This document shows positions 8,041 through 17,161 of a stretch of 64,000 nucleotides of DNA, piece after piece; positions within the stretch are counted from its first letter, which is position 1, and every line of letters starts with the position of its first letter. The notes below the pieces were generated by a model. The model was not told the DNA's origin, did not search any database, and saw only the letters and a program-made list of their open reading frames with translations. The translations under genes and the position numbers were made by a program. The stretch covers positions 1 to 64,000 of the forward strand of contig NKIY01000014.1 of the NCBI GenBank assembly GCA_002256345.1, in the 5' to 3' direction. This DNA is from Bradyrhizobiaceae bacterium PARB1. Its GTDB lineage: Bacteria > Pseudomonadota > Alphaproteobacteria > Rhizobiales > Xanthobacteraceae.

Positions 8041-11000
8041 CTATGCGGCTACGCGATCTGCCGGCTGCGCGTTGCCGTCGGCGGCGGCGTCCGTATCGCG
8101 GGCGAGATCGGCATCGATCTCCGCCAGTTGCTCGCGCTTCATCTTGAACTCGGCGGCGAAAGCGAACTCTTCGCCAATGCGGGACTGGTAGGAGGACAGG
8201 CGCTTGCGCGCCTCAGCGAGCCGGCGACGATAATTCTGCTGTTCGTCGTCAAAGCCCGCGAGAGCATGTTCGACGCGCGCGACGGCGCCGATCGGCGTGA
8301 CGGTCACGGGAAGGCCGATTTCATAGTCGGCGCCCGTTCGCATCAGCGTCGTGGTAAAGTGGAAGCCGTCCTTGCCGAAGCGCTCACCCGAAAACTCCAG
8401 GTCGAACCCGCCGATCGAGACGATGACGACCTCGCCCTCGTGCTGGAGCTGCACGAGCGTCAGAATCTCCTTCATCAGAGCGCGACCGGCGAGCTTGCGC
8501 TCGTCATGGGCCTTTCCCATCACCGTCATGGTAAAGGCGTCACCCGCCGTCGGAACCAGGCGCTCGATATCCTGACCGATCTCCCCGATACGGCGCGTCG
8601 ACAGCTCGATCTCGCGTTCGGCGTCGCGGATCTGCCGGCGAATGGCGTGCTGATCGTCGACATGGGCGGCGCGCAGGCGGTCGAGCCGCGCAATCTCGGC
8701 TTCCAGCCCTGCCTTCTGCATCAGACGCTGATCGCCGGACGCGATGGCCTTGGCCATGGCGAACTGGTTCGCCTGCCCCTCGCCCATGTCTTCCAACCGG
8801 CGAATGCTGGTATCTCCTGACAGCGCCGCGGCGATGAACCTCGCCTTGCGCTCGTTGTTCTGCCACATCGTGGCGTCGAGCGAGCCGAGCGTGGCATAGG
8901 CGAAGATGTCGACGACATCATGCTGGTTGCCCTGCCGAACGATCCGACCCTCGCGCTGTTCAATCTGCGAGGGCAGCCACGGCACATCGAGGTGGTGCAG
9001 GGCCTTGAGGCGAAGCTGTGCATTGACGCCGGTGCCCATCGTATCGGACGAGCCGATCAGCACGCGCACCTTGCCGGACCGGACATCGCTGAACAATCGC
9101 TGCTTCGCCTCGGACTTCTTATAGTCCTGCATGAAGGCGATCTCGGAGGCCGGCACGCCCATGCGGATCAGTTCCTCCCGAATCCAGCGATAGGCCGAGA
9201 AGCCTCGGCTCTTCTCGACGCTGATCGTGCCGAGATCGGAGAAGATCATCTGCGCGGCGCCGGTCAGCTCAAAGGGCTTTCCGTCGCTGCGAACATAGGC
9301 GTTCGCCGCCGTGTCCTGCCAGATGCGGAAGGTGTTTGCGACAAGGAGGTTGAGCTTGTTGTCCACCTCATTGTCATTGCCAGGATCGACAAGCCGCAGG
9401 TCGATTGCCGCGTGACGGCCATCGGTGATGACCGAAAGCAGGATGTCGTCGCCGGGCTGCGGTGGACCATCGCGTTGCTCGATCGCCGTAATGCGAGCGT
9501 CGAGCAGACGCTGATAGGCCTTGAACGCCGCGGTCGGCGGCGCGGCGACGATCTGGCGCTTGCCGCCTGAAATCTCCGGCACCTTCACATACTCGCGCAA
9601 GTACGCCGGCATCACCACGTCGGCGAAGGAGCGGAACATGGCGATCAGTTCCGGTACATTGACGAACTGCGCGAAGCGTGTGACCGGCTTGTATTTGCCG
9701 GAGGGCTGGAGTTCGAGTTCGGTCGAGGCGTCGCCGAAGGTCGAAGCCCAGGCGTCGAACTCGTGCAGGCCGCGCTCGCGCAACGCCGCATGGCCGAGCA
9801 GCCGCTGCACGGTGAACATCTCACCCAACGTATTGGTGATCGGAGTGCCCGAAGCGAGGATAAGCGCTCTCGCCGGATTTTTCGTTTCGATGAAGCGGGA
9901 TTTGACATAAAGGTCCCAGGCGCGCTGCGAGCCATTTGGATCGACACCCTTCAGCGTGCTCATGTTCGTCGCGAACGAGAGCTTCCGAAACTCCTGGGCC
10001 TCGTCGACGATGATCTGGTCGACGCCGATCTCGGACATGGTCAGCAAATCATCCTTGCGGGTCGACAGGGATTCCAGCCGCTCCTTCAATCCCTCCTTCA
10101 ATCGCTCGAGGCGCTTGCGCGAGACGCGGTCGTCGCTTTCGACCTTGGTCAGCAGTTCCTCGTAGAGTTCGAGTTCGTCCTGGATCATCTGCTGTTCGAA
10201 GGCGGATGGCACGGCGATGAAGCGGAACGCCGAATGCGTGATGATGATGGCGTCCCAGGTCGCCGTCGCCGCCCGCGACAGGAAGCGGTGCCGCTTGGCT
10301 AAAGTGAAGTTGGTCTCATCGGCGACGAGGATACGGGCGTTCGGATAGAGCGCCAGGAACTCGCGCGCGGCCTGCGCCAGGCAATGGCCGGGAACGACGA
10401 GCATGGCCTTGGCGATCAAGCCGAGCCGGCGCTGCTCCATGATGGCGGCGGCAAACGTCATCGTCTTGCCGGCGCCGACGGCGTGGGCGAGGTAGGTCGA
10501 GCCCGCCGTGATGATGCGCCAGATGCCGCGCTTCTGGTGCCCATAGAGAGAAAAGGCACCAGAGGCGCCGGGTAACTGGAGATGCGAGCCGTCGAAGGCG
10601 CGTGGCGCGATATTGTTGAAGCGATCGTTGTAGATCCGCGCCAGCCGGTCCGTGCGATCGGGATCGGACCAGATCCAGTTCTGAAACGCCGTCTTGATCT
10701 TTTGCAGCTTCTCCTTCGCGGCTTCCGTGTCGACGACGTTGAGCACTCGACGTTCGCTGTCGCCGTCCTTCACGATGTCGAAGATCTGCGGCACGGAAGA
10801 GTTCAGCGCGTCCGAAAGGAGCTGACCGGCATGACGCCGATCGGTGCCCCACTCGGAGGTGCCGGCGGCCAGGTATCCAAGTTGCCGCGCCTCGACGGTC
10901 CACGATGCCAATTCCGGCATATGATGGATTCTGATCTCCGCGCCCATCGTCTCGTTGACGAAGGTGACGATGTCGGCGGCCGGGATCCACGGCGCGCCGA

Positions 11001-13146
11001 GACGCGCGGTGATGTCGGAAGGACGAAGGTCGGCGGGTTGTACCGCCTGCAACGCGGTGACATTGCGCTGATAGGCCGGATCAAGCGCGGCCGCGGCTTG
11101 CGCCATGACGAGCTTCGAGCGAACAGCGCCCGAGAGATAGGCGTCGGACGTCTGCCAGGAGCCATCGCCGGGATCGCGAAAGATCGCGCTGCCGAGTTCG
11201 GCAATCACGTCTTCGACATCGCGGTGTAGCAACTCGGCGACGTGATCGGGATCGACATGGCCCCGTTCGTTGAGCACCACGGCGAGTGCATCGGCCGCTG
11301 ATGTGATGACCGGCGGCGCGGGCGGCGCAATCACCCGCTCGGTAAAGATCGGTCCTGGCGTTGCGGTATTCGACTCAAGATCGTAATCTTCGATGGAGGC
11401 CACCAGCCAGCAATCGGGATCGTCGAGGAAGGGCTGGATGTTCGGGCGACGGTGCGTTTCCCGCACCTCGCCGGTTTCCTCGTCCTCGATGGTCGAGACC
11501 GTGGTGAAATTGATCGGCCCGAACGCGCGCACAAAGTTCGACCAGACGATGCGCAGCTTCACCTGCGCCGGCTTCCACGGCCGGTCGCACTCCTGCGCCT
11601 TCAGGACCTCGCGAACCGCATCGCGGATCGGGATCAGCTTGCGGATGATACGGACATGCTTGTCCGGGATACCGTCAGCGCTGCGTCCCTTGCGCACATG
11701 GATCGCGACCGGCGCACCATCGACGAGCTGCATGAGGCCATGCCGGTTGCCGATGAAGTAGCTGCCCTCGCGGACCTGCCGGTCGTCCGGCCGTCGTTCG
11801 AGGTCGCTGGCGACATCGTTCTCAAGCTCGATCTCGATCGCGTTCGGTTCGCCGTCATAGATGGCTTCCGGAAGGAGGCGGACGGCGGTGGTCAGTGCCG
11901 CGTCGAGATTCTCGCCTTTACGTGGACTACACGTATAGGTCTCGCCGAATGGGCCGGAGGTCAGCGCATGCGTCCCCAACACCATGCCGGGATGCCGCGC
12001 GAACCAGCGATTGACGCGGAGGGCGCTGTCGTCGCCGGCCGCCGGCCGAACCTCGTCGAGGTCCAGCCAGGAGAGGTCGCCGTCCGATTCGCCGTCCTTG
12101 CGCTTGCGGAAGAACAGGATGTCGACGACGACGTCAGTGCCGGCGTCGGCCCGGAAGCTGCCCTCGGGAAGCCGGATGGCGCCGACGAGATCGGCCATGC
12201 CGGCGATATGCGCACGCGCGCCATGGTCCGCCTTGTCCATCGTGCCATGGCTGGTCACGAAGGCGGCAAGCCCACCGGGCTTCAGCAACCCAAGCGCCTT
12301 CACGATGAAATAGTCGTGCAGGCGCAGACCCATTGAGCGCAGCGCCCGGTCCGAGCGCACGGTGCGATCGGAGAAGGGCGGGTTGCCGATGGCGAGGTCG
12401 AAATGCGCCGGCAGCTCGGTGCGCGCGAAGTCGCCCGCGATGATCCGGGCGCGCGGCTGCAGAAGACGGACGATACGCGCGGTGACGGGATCGAGTTCGA
12501 TGCCGGTGACGTGGGAGGCAGTTCGAAGCTCCTCCGGTATCAGCGCCGGGAACAGCCCGGTCCCGATGCCGGGTTCGAGCACCCGGCCGCCGCGCCATCC
12601 CAGGCGTTGCAGCCCGGCCCAGATTGCGCGAACGATGAATTCCGGCGTGAAATGCGCGTACTGCGTACAGCGCGCGAGCGAAGCATACTCGCCTGTCGCA
12701 ACAGCATCCTCGAGGTCGGCGCCGATCTCTTCCCAGCCCTTGCGGAAATCTGTTTCCCCCGGACGGCGGAAAACGCCGTTGGCGAGGTCGGATGCGCCGA
12801 AGCCGATGAATTTGATCAGCGCGGCTTGTTCTTTTGTCGTGGCTGGCCGCTGTGCCTGTTCGATCTCGCTGGCCAGACAGATGGCAGCGAGGTTGTCGCG
12901 CGCCCGCTCGCGCCAGGACGTCGCAAGTCCGCGGTGATCGCCGAGGTAAAAGTTCTCGCCCTTGAGTGGGGCGGGGGAGCGCCCCGCTGCTGTGACGGCC
13001 CGTGCAGGCGCCGGCGATGACGGAGATGGGTCATCGTCGCCGCCGACCTCGAGGGAGGATGGAAAGGCGGTGATGCCGAGGCCGAGGCCGGATGAAAGCG
13101 CGGTGTTCCCAAAGAGGTCGAGGGTGAAGGGATCATCATTGGACAT
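8041..13146 (-). CDS. Giant DNA methylase/superfamily 2 helicase fusion, 1701 residues
   Basis: The N-terminal third holds an N6-adenine methyltransferase core: VLEPGIGTGLF near residue 188 (SAM motif I) and NPPF near 251 (motif IV). The rest is a helicase-like ATPase with AHAVGAGKT near 885, VDEAQEF near 1045, ILASGTPITNT, and a C-terminal helicase domain with QREGRIVRQG near 1395. A coiled-coil tail follows (about 1450-1600). Proteins of this build are common on large alphaproteobacterial plasmids and phages and are often listed as strawberry-notch-like or SNF2-like. Methylating the element's own DNA against restriction is a reasonable inference. AAGGAG precedes the ATG. It is the largest gene in the window. 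Confidence 0.85.
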   Translation of the reverse strand: MSNDDPFTLDLFGNTALSSGLGLGITAFPSSLEVGGDDDPSPSSPAPARAVTAAGRSPAPLKGENFYLGDHRGLATSWRERARDNLAAICLASEIEQAQRPATTKEQAALIKFIGFGASDLANGVFRRPGETDFRKGWEEIGADLEDAVATGEYASLARCTQYAHFTPEFIVRAIWAGLQRLGWRGGRVLEPGIGTGLFPALIPEELRTASHVTGIELDPVTARIVRLLQPRARIIAGDFARTELPAHFDLAIGNPPFSDRTVRSDRALRSMGLRLHDYFIVKALGLLKPGGLAAFVTSHGTMDKADHGARAHIAGMADLVGAIRLPEGSFRADAGTDVVVDILFFRKRKDGESDGDLSWLDLDEVRPAAGDDSALRVNRWFARHPGMVLGTHALTSGPFGETYTCSPRKGENLDAALTTAVRLLPEAIYDGEPNAIEIELENDVASDLERRPDDRQVREGSYFIGNRHGLMQLVDGAPVAIHVRKGRSADGIPDKHVRIIRKLIPIRDAVREVLKAQECDRPWKPAQVKLRIVWSNFVRAFGPINFTTVSTIEDEETGEVRETHRRPNIQPFLDDPDCWLVASIEDYDLESNTATPGPIFTERVIAPPAPPVITSAADALAVVLNERGHVDPDHVAELLHRDVEDVIAELGSAIFRDPGDGSWQTSDAYLSGAVRSKLVMAQAAAALDPAYQRNVTALQAVQPADLRPSDITARLGAPWIPAADIVTFVNETMGAEIRIHHMPELASWTVEARQLGYLAAGTSEWGTDRRHAGQLLSDALNSSVPQIFDIVKDGDSERRVLNVVDTEAAKEKLQKIKTAFQNWIWSDPDRTDRLARIYNDRFNNIAPRAFDGSHLQLPGASGAFSLYGHQKRGIWRIITAGSTYLAHAVGAGKTMTFAAAIMEQRRLGLIAKAMLVVPGHCLAQAAREFLALYPNARILVADETNFTLAKRHRFLSRAATATWDAIIITHSAFRFIAVPSAFEQQMIQDELELYEELLTKVESDDRVSRKRLERLKEGLKERLESLSTRKDDLLTMSEIGVDQIIVDEAQEFRKLSFATNMSTLKGVDPNGSQRAWDLYVKSRFIETKNPARALILASGTPITNTLGEMFTVQRLLGHAALRERGLHEFDAWASTFGDASTELELQPSGKYKPVTRFAQFVNVPELIAMFRSFADVVMPAYLREYVKVPEISGGKRQIVAAPPTAAFKAYQRLLDARITAIEQRDGPPQPGDDILLSVITDGRHAAIDLRLVDPGNDNEVDNKLNLLVANTFRIWQDTAANAYVRSDGKPFELTGAAQMIFSDLGTISVEKSRGFSAYRWIREELIRMGVPASEIAFMQDYKKSEAKQRLFSDVRSGKVRVLIGSSDTMGTGVNAQLRLKALHHLDVPWLPSQIEQREGRIVRQGNQHDVVDIFAYATLGSLDATMWQNNERKARFIAAALSGDTSIRRLEDMGEGQANQFAMAKAIASGDQRLMQKAGLEAEIARLDRLRAAHVDDQHAIRRQIRDAEREIELSTRRIGEIGQDIERLVPTAGDAFTMTVMGKAHDERKLAGRALMKEILTLVQLQHEGEVVIVSIGGFDLEFSGERFGKDGFHFTTTLMRTGADYEIGLPVTVTPIGAVARVEHALAGFDDEQQNYRRRLAEARKRLSSYQSRIGEEFAFAAEFKMKREQLAEIDADLARDTDAAADGNAQPADRVAA

Positions 13147-13252
13147 CGAAAATTCTCCTTGTGATAAAGGCGCGCGCCGTCGTCCCGCGGGAGGCAGGCG
13201 ATGGCGTTGGGCTGGTGGAGGGACCGGACGATCTACCGGCGCCGGAAATACG

Positions 13253-13275
13253 AAGCCCGGCGCTTGGCCGGGCTT
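13253..13275 (-). terminator. Terminator-like hairpin
   Basis: Perfect 9-base arms AAGCCCGGC (13253-13261) and GCCGGGCTT (13267-13275) with a 5-base loop lie 28 bases past the stop of the 177-residue gene. A short AT stretch follows on the minus strand (CGTATTTCC). It may limit read-through into the methylase/helicase gene. Confidence 0.6.
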
Positions 13276-13302
13276 GTCGCTGAGTTTCAGGGACGCAGGC
13301 GG

Positions 13303-13836
13303 CTATGCGTCTTCGCCAGACGCTTTTGCGGCCTCGTTCCAGAACTCCTCAAGCATGTCGGTCGTGGACCGGTAGCGGATGGCATCTTCCGTGATGAGCA
13401 TGACGCTGCCGCCGAAGCCGTCCGGCCGCATCTTCGTGCAGGTGAATGCTGTTGTGACCACGATCTCCTCGATCGTGGCCGAGCGGCGTACGATGTCCTG
13501 GAATATCCGGTCCCACCCGTTGTCGGAGCCCGTGAGGTCGACGTCGATGTCGTCCGGCGGATCGTCACCGGCATTCGCGTCGTATCGGGCGAGCAGCGCG
13601 GCGACGTGATTGCCGATGCTGCTTTCGCGCTGTTGGCGCGAGGCATCGCAAGCGATGCGCAGATCATCGATGGACAAAGTGACGATGTCGCTCGGCCCGC
13701 ACCATGAATGATAGTAGAGACCGCCTTCCTCATTCTCGGCGTCGAAGACGAGGCCGAGGATCAGGCGCTCCAGCGGGGTCATGTCCGCAGCAGGAATGTT
13801 CGGCTGGATGACGGTCGGTGAGTGATAATCCGCCAT
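13303..13836 (-). CDS. Hypothetical protein, 177 residues
   Basis: Acidic soluble protein beginning MADYHSPTVIQPNIPAADMT, with a helical N-terminal half (TPLERLILGLVFDAENEEGG) and an acidic C-terminus. No known domain recognised. GGGAGG lies upstream of the ATG, and the start is 12 bases after the stop of the DUF1419-type gene, so the two form an operon. Such acidic proteins near antirestriction genes may be DNA mimics, but nothing here shows that. Confidence 0.65.
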   Translation of the reverse strand: MADYHSPTVIQPNIPAADMTPLERLILGLVFDAENEEGGLYYHSWCGPSDIVTLSIDDLRIACDASRQQRESSIGNHVAALLARYDANAGDDPPDDIDVDLTGSDNGWDRIFQDIVRRSATIEEIVVTTAFTCTKMRPDGFGGSVMLITEDAIRYRSTTDMLEEFWNEAAKASGEDA

Positions 13837-13848
13837 GGCATCCTCCCC

Positions 13849-14436
13849 TCACGCCGCGATCGCGTCGGGCAGGTAGCGCAGATGCACCGGCAGCTTGGCG
13901 GAAATCTCGTCGTCGCTCAGAGCGTCGAGCGCCTTCTCGATTGTGCCGCTCGTCTCACCATAGACGAGTACCGTCCTCTTGCCGCCGACACCGGCATAGC
14001 CACGATAATCGTCATGCGTGCTCGACCAGATGTGCTCGAGCCGTTCTTCACGCGTCATGGCCCGAACCGGGCGCGATTCACGCTCGATGATCGAGACCTT
14101 CAGGCGTTCCGGCGAGCCAAGCTCGGAAAGATCGCAATAGCCGTGGAAAAAGCGCCGGCGGCCGTCGATCGACAACGCCAAGAAGACGCTGGTGATGCTG
14201 CCGGTGAGATATTCGCGCATCGCGAACATATCGCCGCGCATGAATAGCGGCGGCAGGATCTCAAACATGTAGTTGTGGTCGCGCTCGGCGATCTCGAACC
14301 ACTCGCCCGCGAACAGATGTCCGGCATCGCCCGCGGCCGTGGCTGGATCGCCGCGATGACGATTGAACATGCGGTACATGTCGTGGCGCGTCGCGACGCC
14401 TTCGAAGACCTTTCGGATTGGGAGTGAGGTGTGCAT
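13849..14436 (-). CDS. DUF1419-type protein, 195 residues
   Basis: Begins MHTSLPIRKVFEGVATRHDM and contains EWFEIAERDHNYMFEILPPL, which resembles the DUF1419 proteins found on rhizobial plasmids; their function is unknown to me. It is soluble, with no signal peptide. AAAGGAG precedes the ATG at 14436. It is the first gene of a two-gene operon with the 177-residue gene. Its leader contains repeat copy A (14543-14605), suggesting shared regulation with the genes at 15081, 16141 and 2523. Confidence 0.7.
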   Translation of the reverse strand: MHTSLPIRKVFEGVATRHDMYRMFNRHRGDPATAAGDAGHLFAGEWFEIAERDHNYMFEILPPLFMRGDMFAMREYLTGSITSVFLALSIDGRRRFFHGYCDLSELGSPERLKVSIIERESRPVRAMTREERLEHIWSSTHDDYRGYAGVGGKRTVLVYGETSGTIEKALDALSDDEISAKLPVHLRYLPDAIAA

Positions 14437-14542
14437 GGCGGCTCCTTTCAGCCTGGCCGGGCTGAAGCGCGAACGATCCACTTGATCACCTCATCACTTC
14501 AGTCCTTGATCACCTCCTCCGCGGCCGCATCGAAGGTCCGGC

Positions 14543-14605
14543 GGGTCAAGGGCCGCGGAACGCGGGCGAAGCTTCACCCTTGACGCGGCGGCCGGGCATG
14601 CGGCA
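14543..14605. repeat. Leader repeat, copy A (inverted arms GTCAAGGG/CCCTTGAC)
   Basis: A 63-base unit starting GGGTCAAGGGCCGCG and ending GGGCATGCGGCA. Its internal arms GTCAAGGG and CCCTTGAC can pair. The unit recurs at 15142-15202 with only a few changes. It lies about 107 bases upstream of the start at 14436. Confidence 0.7.
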
Positions 14606-14682
14606 GCAGGTTTCATATTCCTCCCTCTTTTCCCTCTCCCCATTCCCAGCGGCGATCGGCCCGATGGGGCGCGCGGACTTCT

Positions 14683-15081
14683 TCAATCAGGATCGGGTTC
14701 GCCGGCAAGAATCGCTTCCGCCCTGGCGATCGCCGGTTGCGCGCGCTTGAGCCAGAAGGCGCGATCAGGGCGCTCGGCCTCGCCTGCATTCGCAAGAAGC
14801 TTGACCAGGCCGAGCAGCACCTCGAAGTGCAACGCAATGCGCTGCATCGTCTCGACATGTCGAGAGGGGATAGGCTGCGCGGGTCCGCTACAGGCGGCGT
14901 CCTCGCCCGACCAGACGCCCGTCACATAGGTCTCGCCGGCGGACTCGTCGTCGCGCTTTTCATCGGACCAATCATCGTCTTCGATGGCGAGGCGACAAGC
15001 TTCGTCGATGGCAGCAGCGCCATAAGTACGATGGCGGTAGACCGGCAGGCGATAGGTTGTTTCGATGGTATAGAGCGGCAT
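14683..15081 (-). CDS. Hypothetical protein, 132 residues
   Basis: Begins MPLYTIETTYRLPVYRHRTY. The first half resembles a small beta-rich fold with an acidic centre (IEDDDWSDEKRDDESAGETY); the second half is helical (HVETMQRIALHFEVLLGLVK). No domain recognised. It is a stand-alone gene between repeat copies A and B. AGAAGG lies upstream of the ATG. Size and position fit the short backbone proteins of conjugative plasmids. Confidence 0.65.
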   Translation of the reverse strand: MPLYTIETTYRLPVYRHRTYGAAAIDEACRLAIEDDDWSDEKRDDESAGETYVTGVWSGEDAACSGPAQPIPSRHVETMQRIALHFEVLLGLVKLLANAGEAERPDRAFWLKRAQPAIARAEAILAGEPDPD

Positions 15082-15141
15082 GGCGTGGCCCTTCTGTTGG
15101 GTGTTGCAGACACCCTCGGGCAGCCGCGTCACCGATCCGCT

Positions 15142-15202
15142 GGGTCAAGGGCCGCGCAACGCGGGCGCAGCTTCCCTTGACGCGGTGGTCGGGCATGCGG
15201 CA
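15142..15202. repeat. Leader repeat, copy B
   Basis: A 61-base near-copy of 14543-14605: same GGGTCAAGGGCCGCG start and GGGCATGCGGCA end, three bases shorter in the middle. Arms GTCAAGGG/CCCTTGAC are kept. It lies about 60 bases upstream of the start at 15081. Confidence 0.7.
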
Positions 15203-15220
15203 TTGGCTTGCTTGCATGTG

Positions 15221-16141
15221 CTACGCGACAAGCTCGCTCTGCGGTCTCTTGACCAGCCCCATCAGATCTTCATTCCAGTCATCGGCGCGCGGTCGCGATC
15301 GCGCATACTGCGCGCGCGTCTCCGCGGCGATGGCGCGAATACGCTCGGCGTAAACCTCGCCTTGCCGATTGTTGTCGGTTGCCGCCACAAGCCGGACGTT
15401 GGCGCGTTGGGCCAACAGGCGGATGGCTTGATCGGTCGCAGCGGACCAGCCGCCGCCGGTGCTGACATAAAGAGTATCAGAACGCAGCACCTCGATCACG
15501 GCGAGGCTCATGGCGTCGATCGCCGCCTCGGTGATGCAGATCCGCTCTGCTGCGGCGCGGCCGAGGCGAAACAATTCCTTGGTTCCGTCGGTGGCGAAGC
15601 CGCGCCATTCTGGTCCGCGCTCCTCCCACCCTGTTAACGTTCCATTGGAATCGCGATGCGCCGCCCACATGCTGCCATAGGGACCCTCGCGTAGCTGGTT
15701 GCCGGCGACGGCCTGCACCACGATGTCGGCCGGCAGAGCGCGCGCGCCGGTGAGATATTCCCAGGCCGACGAGCCGGGGCGCAGTCTGAAGCGATGACCC
15801 CACCGGTCCGCGATGGAGGCGATCGTCTTCACCTTGGCGGGGCGTTGCCAGGCCGGCGCGTTCGGGATGAAACCAACGACGCTTGCGACGCGATCGCAGG
15901 CATCGACAAAGCCGCCGGCGCCGAGATGCTCGGCGAGTGAGAAGACGTCACCCTTCGCGGTCGACAGCGGATCGAACCAGCCACGGCCGTCGTGAATGAC
16001 GATGACGATCTCGCCCTCGCCGCGCCGATACTTGATCGCGCGGCGGGTGCTTTCCTTGATGTCGACTTTCCATCCTTCTGTTTCGAGCAGGGCGGCGCAG
16101 CCGACCTTTTCGCGCAGCTGCTCAATCTCTCTCTTGTCCAT
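15221..16141 (-). CDS. DUF3991/TOPRIM-domain protein
   Basis: Predicted 306 residues. The N-terminal part (about 1-100) resembles DUF3991, containing GRGWFDPLSTAKGDVFSLAE, as in plasmid primase-like proteins. The C-terminal part is a TOPRIM fold: ICITEAAIDAMSLAVIE supplies the catalytic Glu near residue 200, and AATDNNRQGE the metal-binding Asp. TOPRIM proteins of mobile elements act as primases, nucleases or topoisomerase-like enzymes. Priming the complementary strand after transfer is a reasonable inference. The start at 16141 is chosen from homology to the domain start; its ribosome site is poor. Repeat copy C lies upstream. Confidence 0.8.
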   Translation of the reverse strand: MDKREIEQLREKVGCAALLETEGWKVDIKESTRRAIKYRRGEGEIVIVIHDGRGWFDPLSTAKGDVFSLAEHLGAGGFVDACDRVASVVGFIPNAPAWQRPAKVKTIASIADRWGHRFRLRPGSSAWEYLTGARALPADIVVQAVAGNQLREGPYGSMWAAHRDSNGTLTGWEERGPEWRGFATDGTKELFRLGRAAAERICITEAAIDAMSLAVIEVLRSDTLYVSTGGGWSAATDQAIRLLAQRANVRLVAATDNNRQGEVYAERIRAIAAETRAQYARSRPRADDWNEDLMGLVKRPQSELVA

Positions 16142-16248
16142 TTCGCTGCACCAGGCGCGCCACAGGCGGCACCAGGCCCTTTCTTCAGTTGATCTTTCCC
16201 GTTCCGCACTTGGCGAAGCATCTCCGACCGGCCGCGAAGCCTGCCGGA

Positions 16249-16313
16249 TGCAAGGGCGCGCTGACAAGCCATCCAACGTATGGGATTGCGGGCGCGGCGA
16301 AGCTTCCCTTGCA
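16249..16313. repeat. Leader repeat, copy C with compensatory arm change
   Basis: Arms TGCAAGGG (16249-16256) and CCCTTGCA (16306-16313) pair perfectly. Compared with copies A/B, the outer pairs changed together while the core CAAGGG/CCCTTG and the GCGAAGCTT segment are kept. It lies 108 bases upstream of the start at 16141. Confidence 0.6.
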
Positions 16314-16348
16314 ACCGGCGCGGCGCCAGCGGCAGCCGGTCACCCGGC

Positions 16349-16525
16349 TCAATGAGCCGGATGCCACGGATCGTATTCATGCACGATGGCATCTTCCTCG
16401 CCGTCGTACTCGCTGGAAACCATGACGCCGAATTCGTCGTCGACCTGGAAGAGGACCACCGGGACCATCAGCGTGCGGGCGAGATCGAAGGCGTGATTCT
16501 GTGAGAGGGTGAGATTCTGCGACAT
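16349..16525 (-). CDS. Small acidic hypothetical protein, 58 residues
   Basis: Begins MSQNLTLSQNHAFDLARTL, continues with VVLFQVDDEFGVMVSSEYDG and ends HPAH. The sequence looks like a folded small protein rather than a random frame, with an acidic, hydrophobic-patterned C-terminal half. GGGAGC lies 6 bases before the ATG. No family recognised. It stands upstream of the TOPRIM gene on the same strand and may share its transcript. Confidence 0.6.
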   Translation of the reverse strand: MSQNLTLSQNHAFDLARTLMVPVVLFQVDDEFGVMVSSEYDGEEDAIVHEYDPWHPAH

Positions 16526-16894
16526 TGTGAGGCTCCCGTCTTGGGGCGGGGACCATCCCCGCTCGACAGGCGCCGACGTGTTTGGGCGCGGCCGCGGTCA
16601 CCGCGCAGGCGAAGCCGCAGCGGTCGCACGCTTGCGTAGCAAACCCCTCGCGGGTTGATCGTGGAAGGCCGCGCCTGAACCAAGGAAAGCCCATTCGAGA
16701 GCGGGTGGTCCTTCCCGGAAGCATGGCGTGGCAAGCGTCACAGTCTCAACCACGGATCCTTGCCGCCGTGGTCTCCACACGAGATCAAACGTGATCCGGT
16801 CTCATGTTAGTCGACGAAGGCTAGTGGTCGCTGCGTGCGCACAAACGGGGCGTATGTACGATCCGAGCCCGAAGCGCAGAAGAGCGGGATGGCT
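16526..16894. other. Gap of 369 bases without a recognised gene
   Basis: No convincing frame, repeat or terminator is seen. It probably holds the promoter of the 58-residue gene and the 3' end of the transcript of the 88-residue gene. Confidence 0.4.
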
Positions 16895-17161
16895 CTACTT
16901 CCGCAACTCCTCGTCGGCGATCTTCTTGATGACCGTGATATCCATTTCAGCATTTGGCGCGATGCGCGCAATTTCGGCCGCAGTCTTGGCCCAGTGCAGG
17001 AAATCGCCGCTGGCACCCAGCGCTCGCGCGCGAGCGGCACGCCGCTGCGCTTCGTAATAGGCACCCGGCGCGTCACGTGTGAGAAGGAGCCGGGCGTCAG
17101 TCTGCCATCGCCGGCGGATCTCGCGACGTCTGTTGAGCCACCGGTTGAACGCGCGCAGCAT
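16895..17161 (-). CDS. Basic hypothetical protein, 88 residues
   Basis: Starts MLRAFNRWLNRRREIRRRWQ, strongly basic, followed by helices including YYEAQRRAARARALGASGDF and ending MDITVIKKIADEELRK. Composition suggests nucleic-acid contact, but no domain is recognised. The ATG at 17161 is preceded by GGAAGAATCGAAGG; an upstream in-frame extension is low-quality and was left out. It is the first gene of the minus-strand block, divergent from the plus-strand genes beginning at 17725. Confidence 0.6.
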   Translation of the reverse strand: MLRAFNRWLNRRREIRRRWQTDARLLLTRDAPGAYYEAQRRAARARALGASGDFLHWAKTAAEIARIAPNAEMDITVIKKIADEELRK

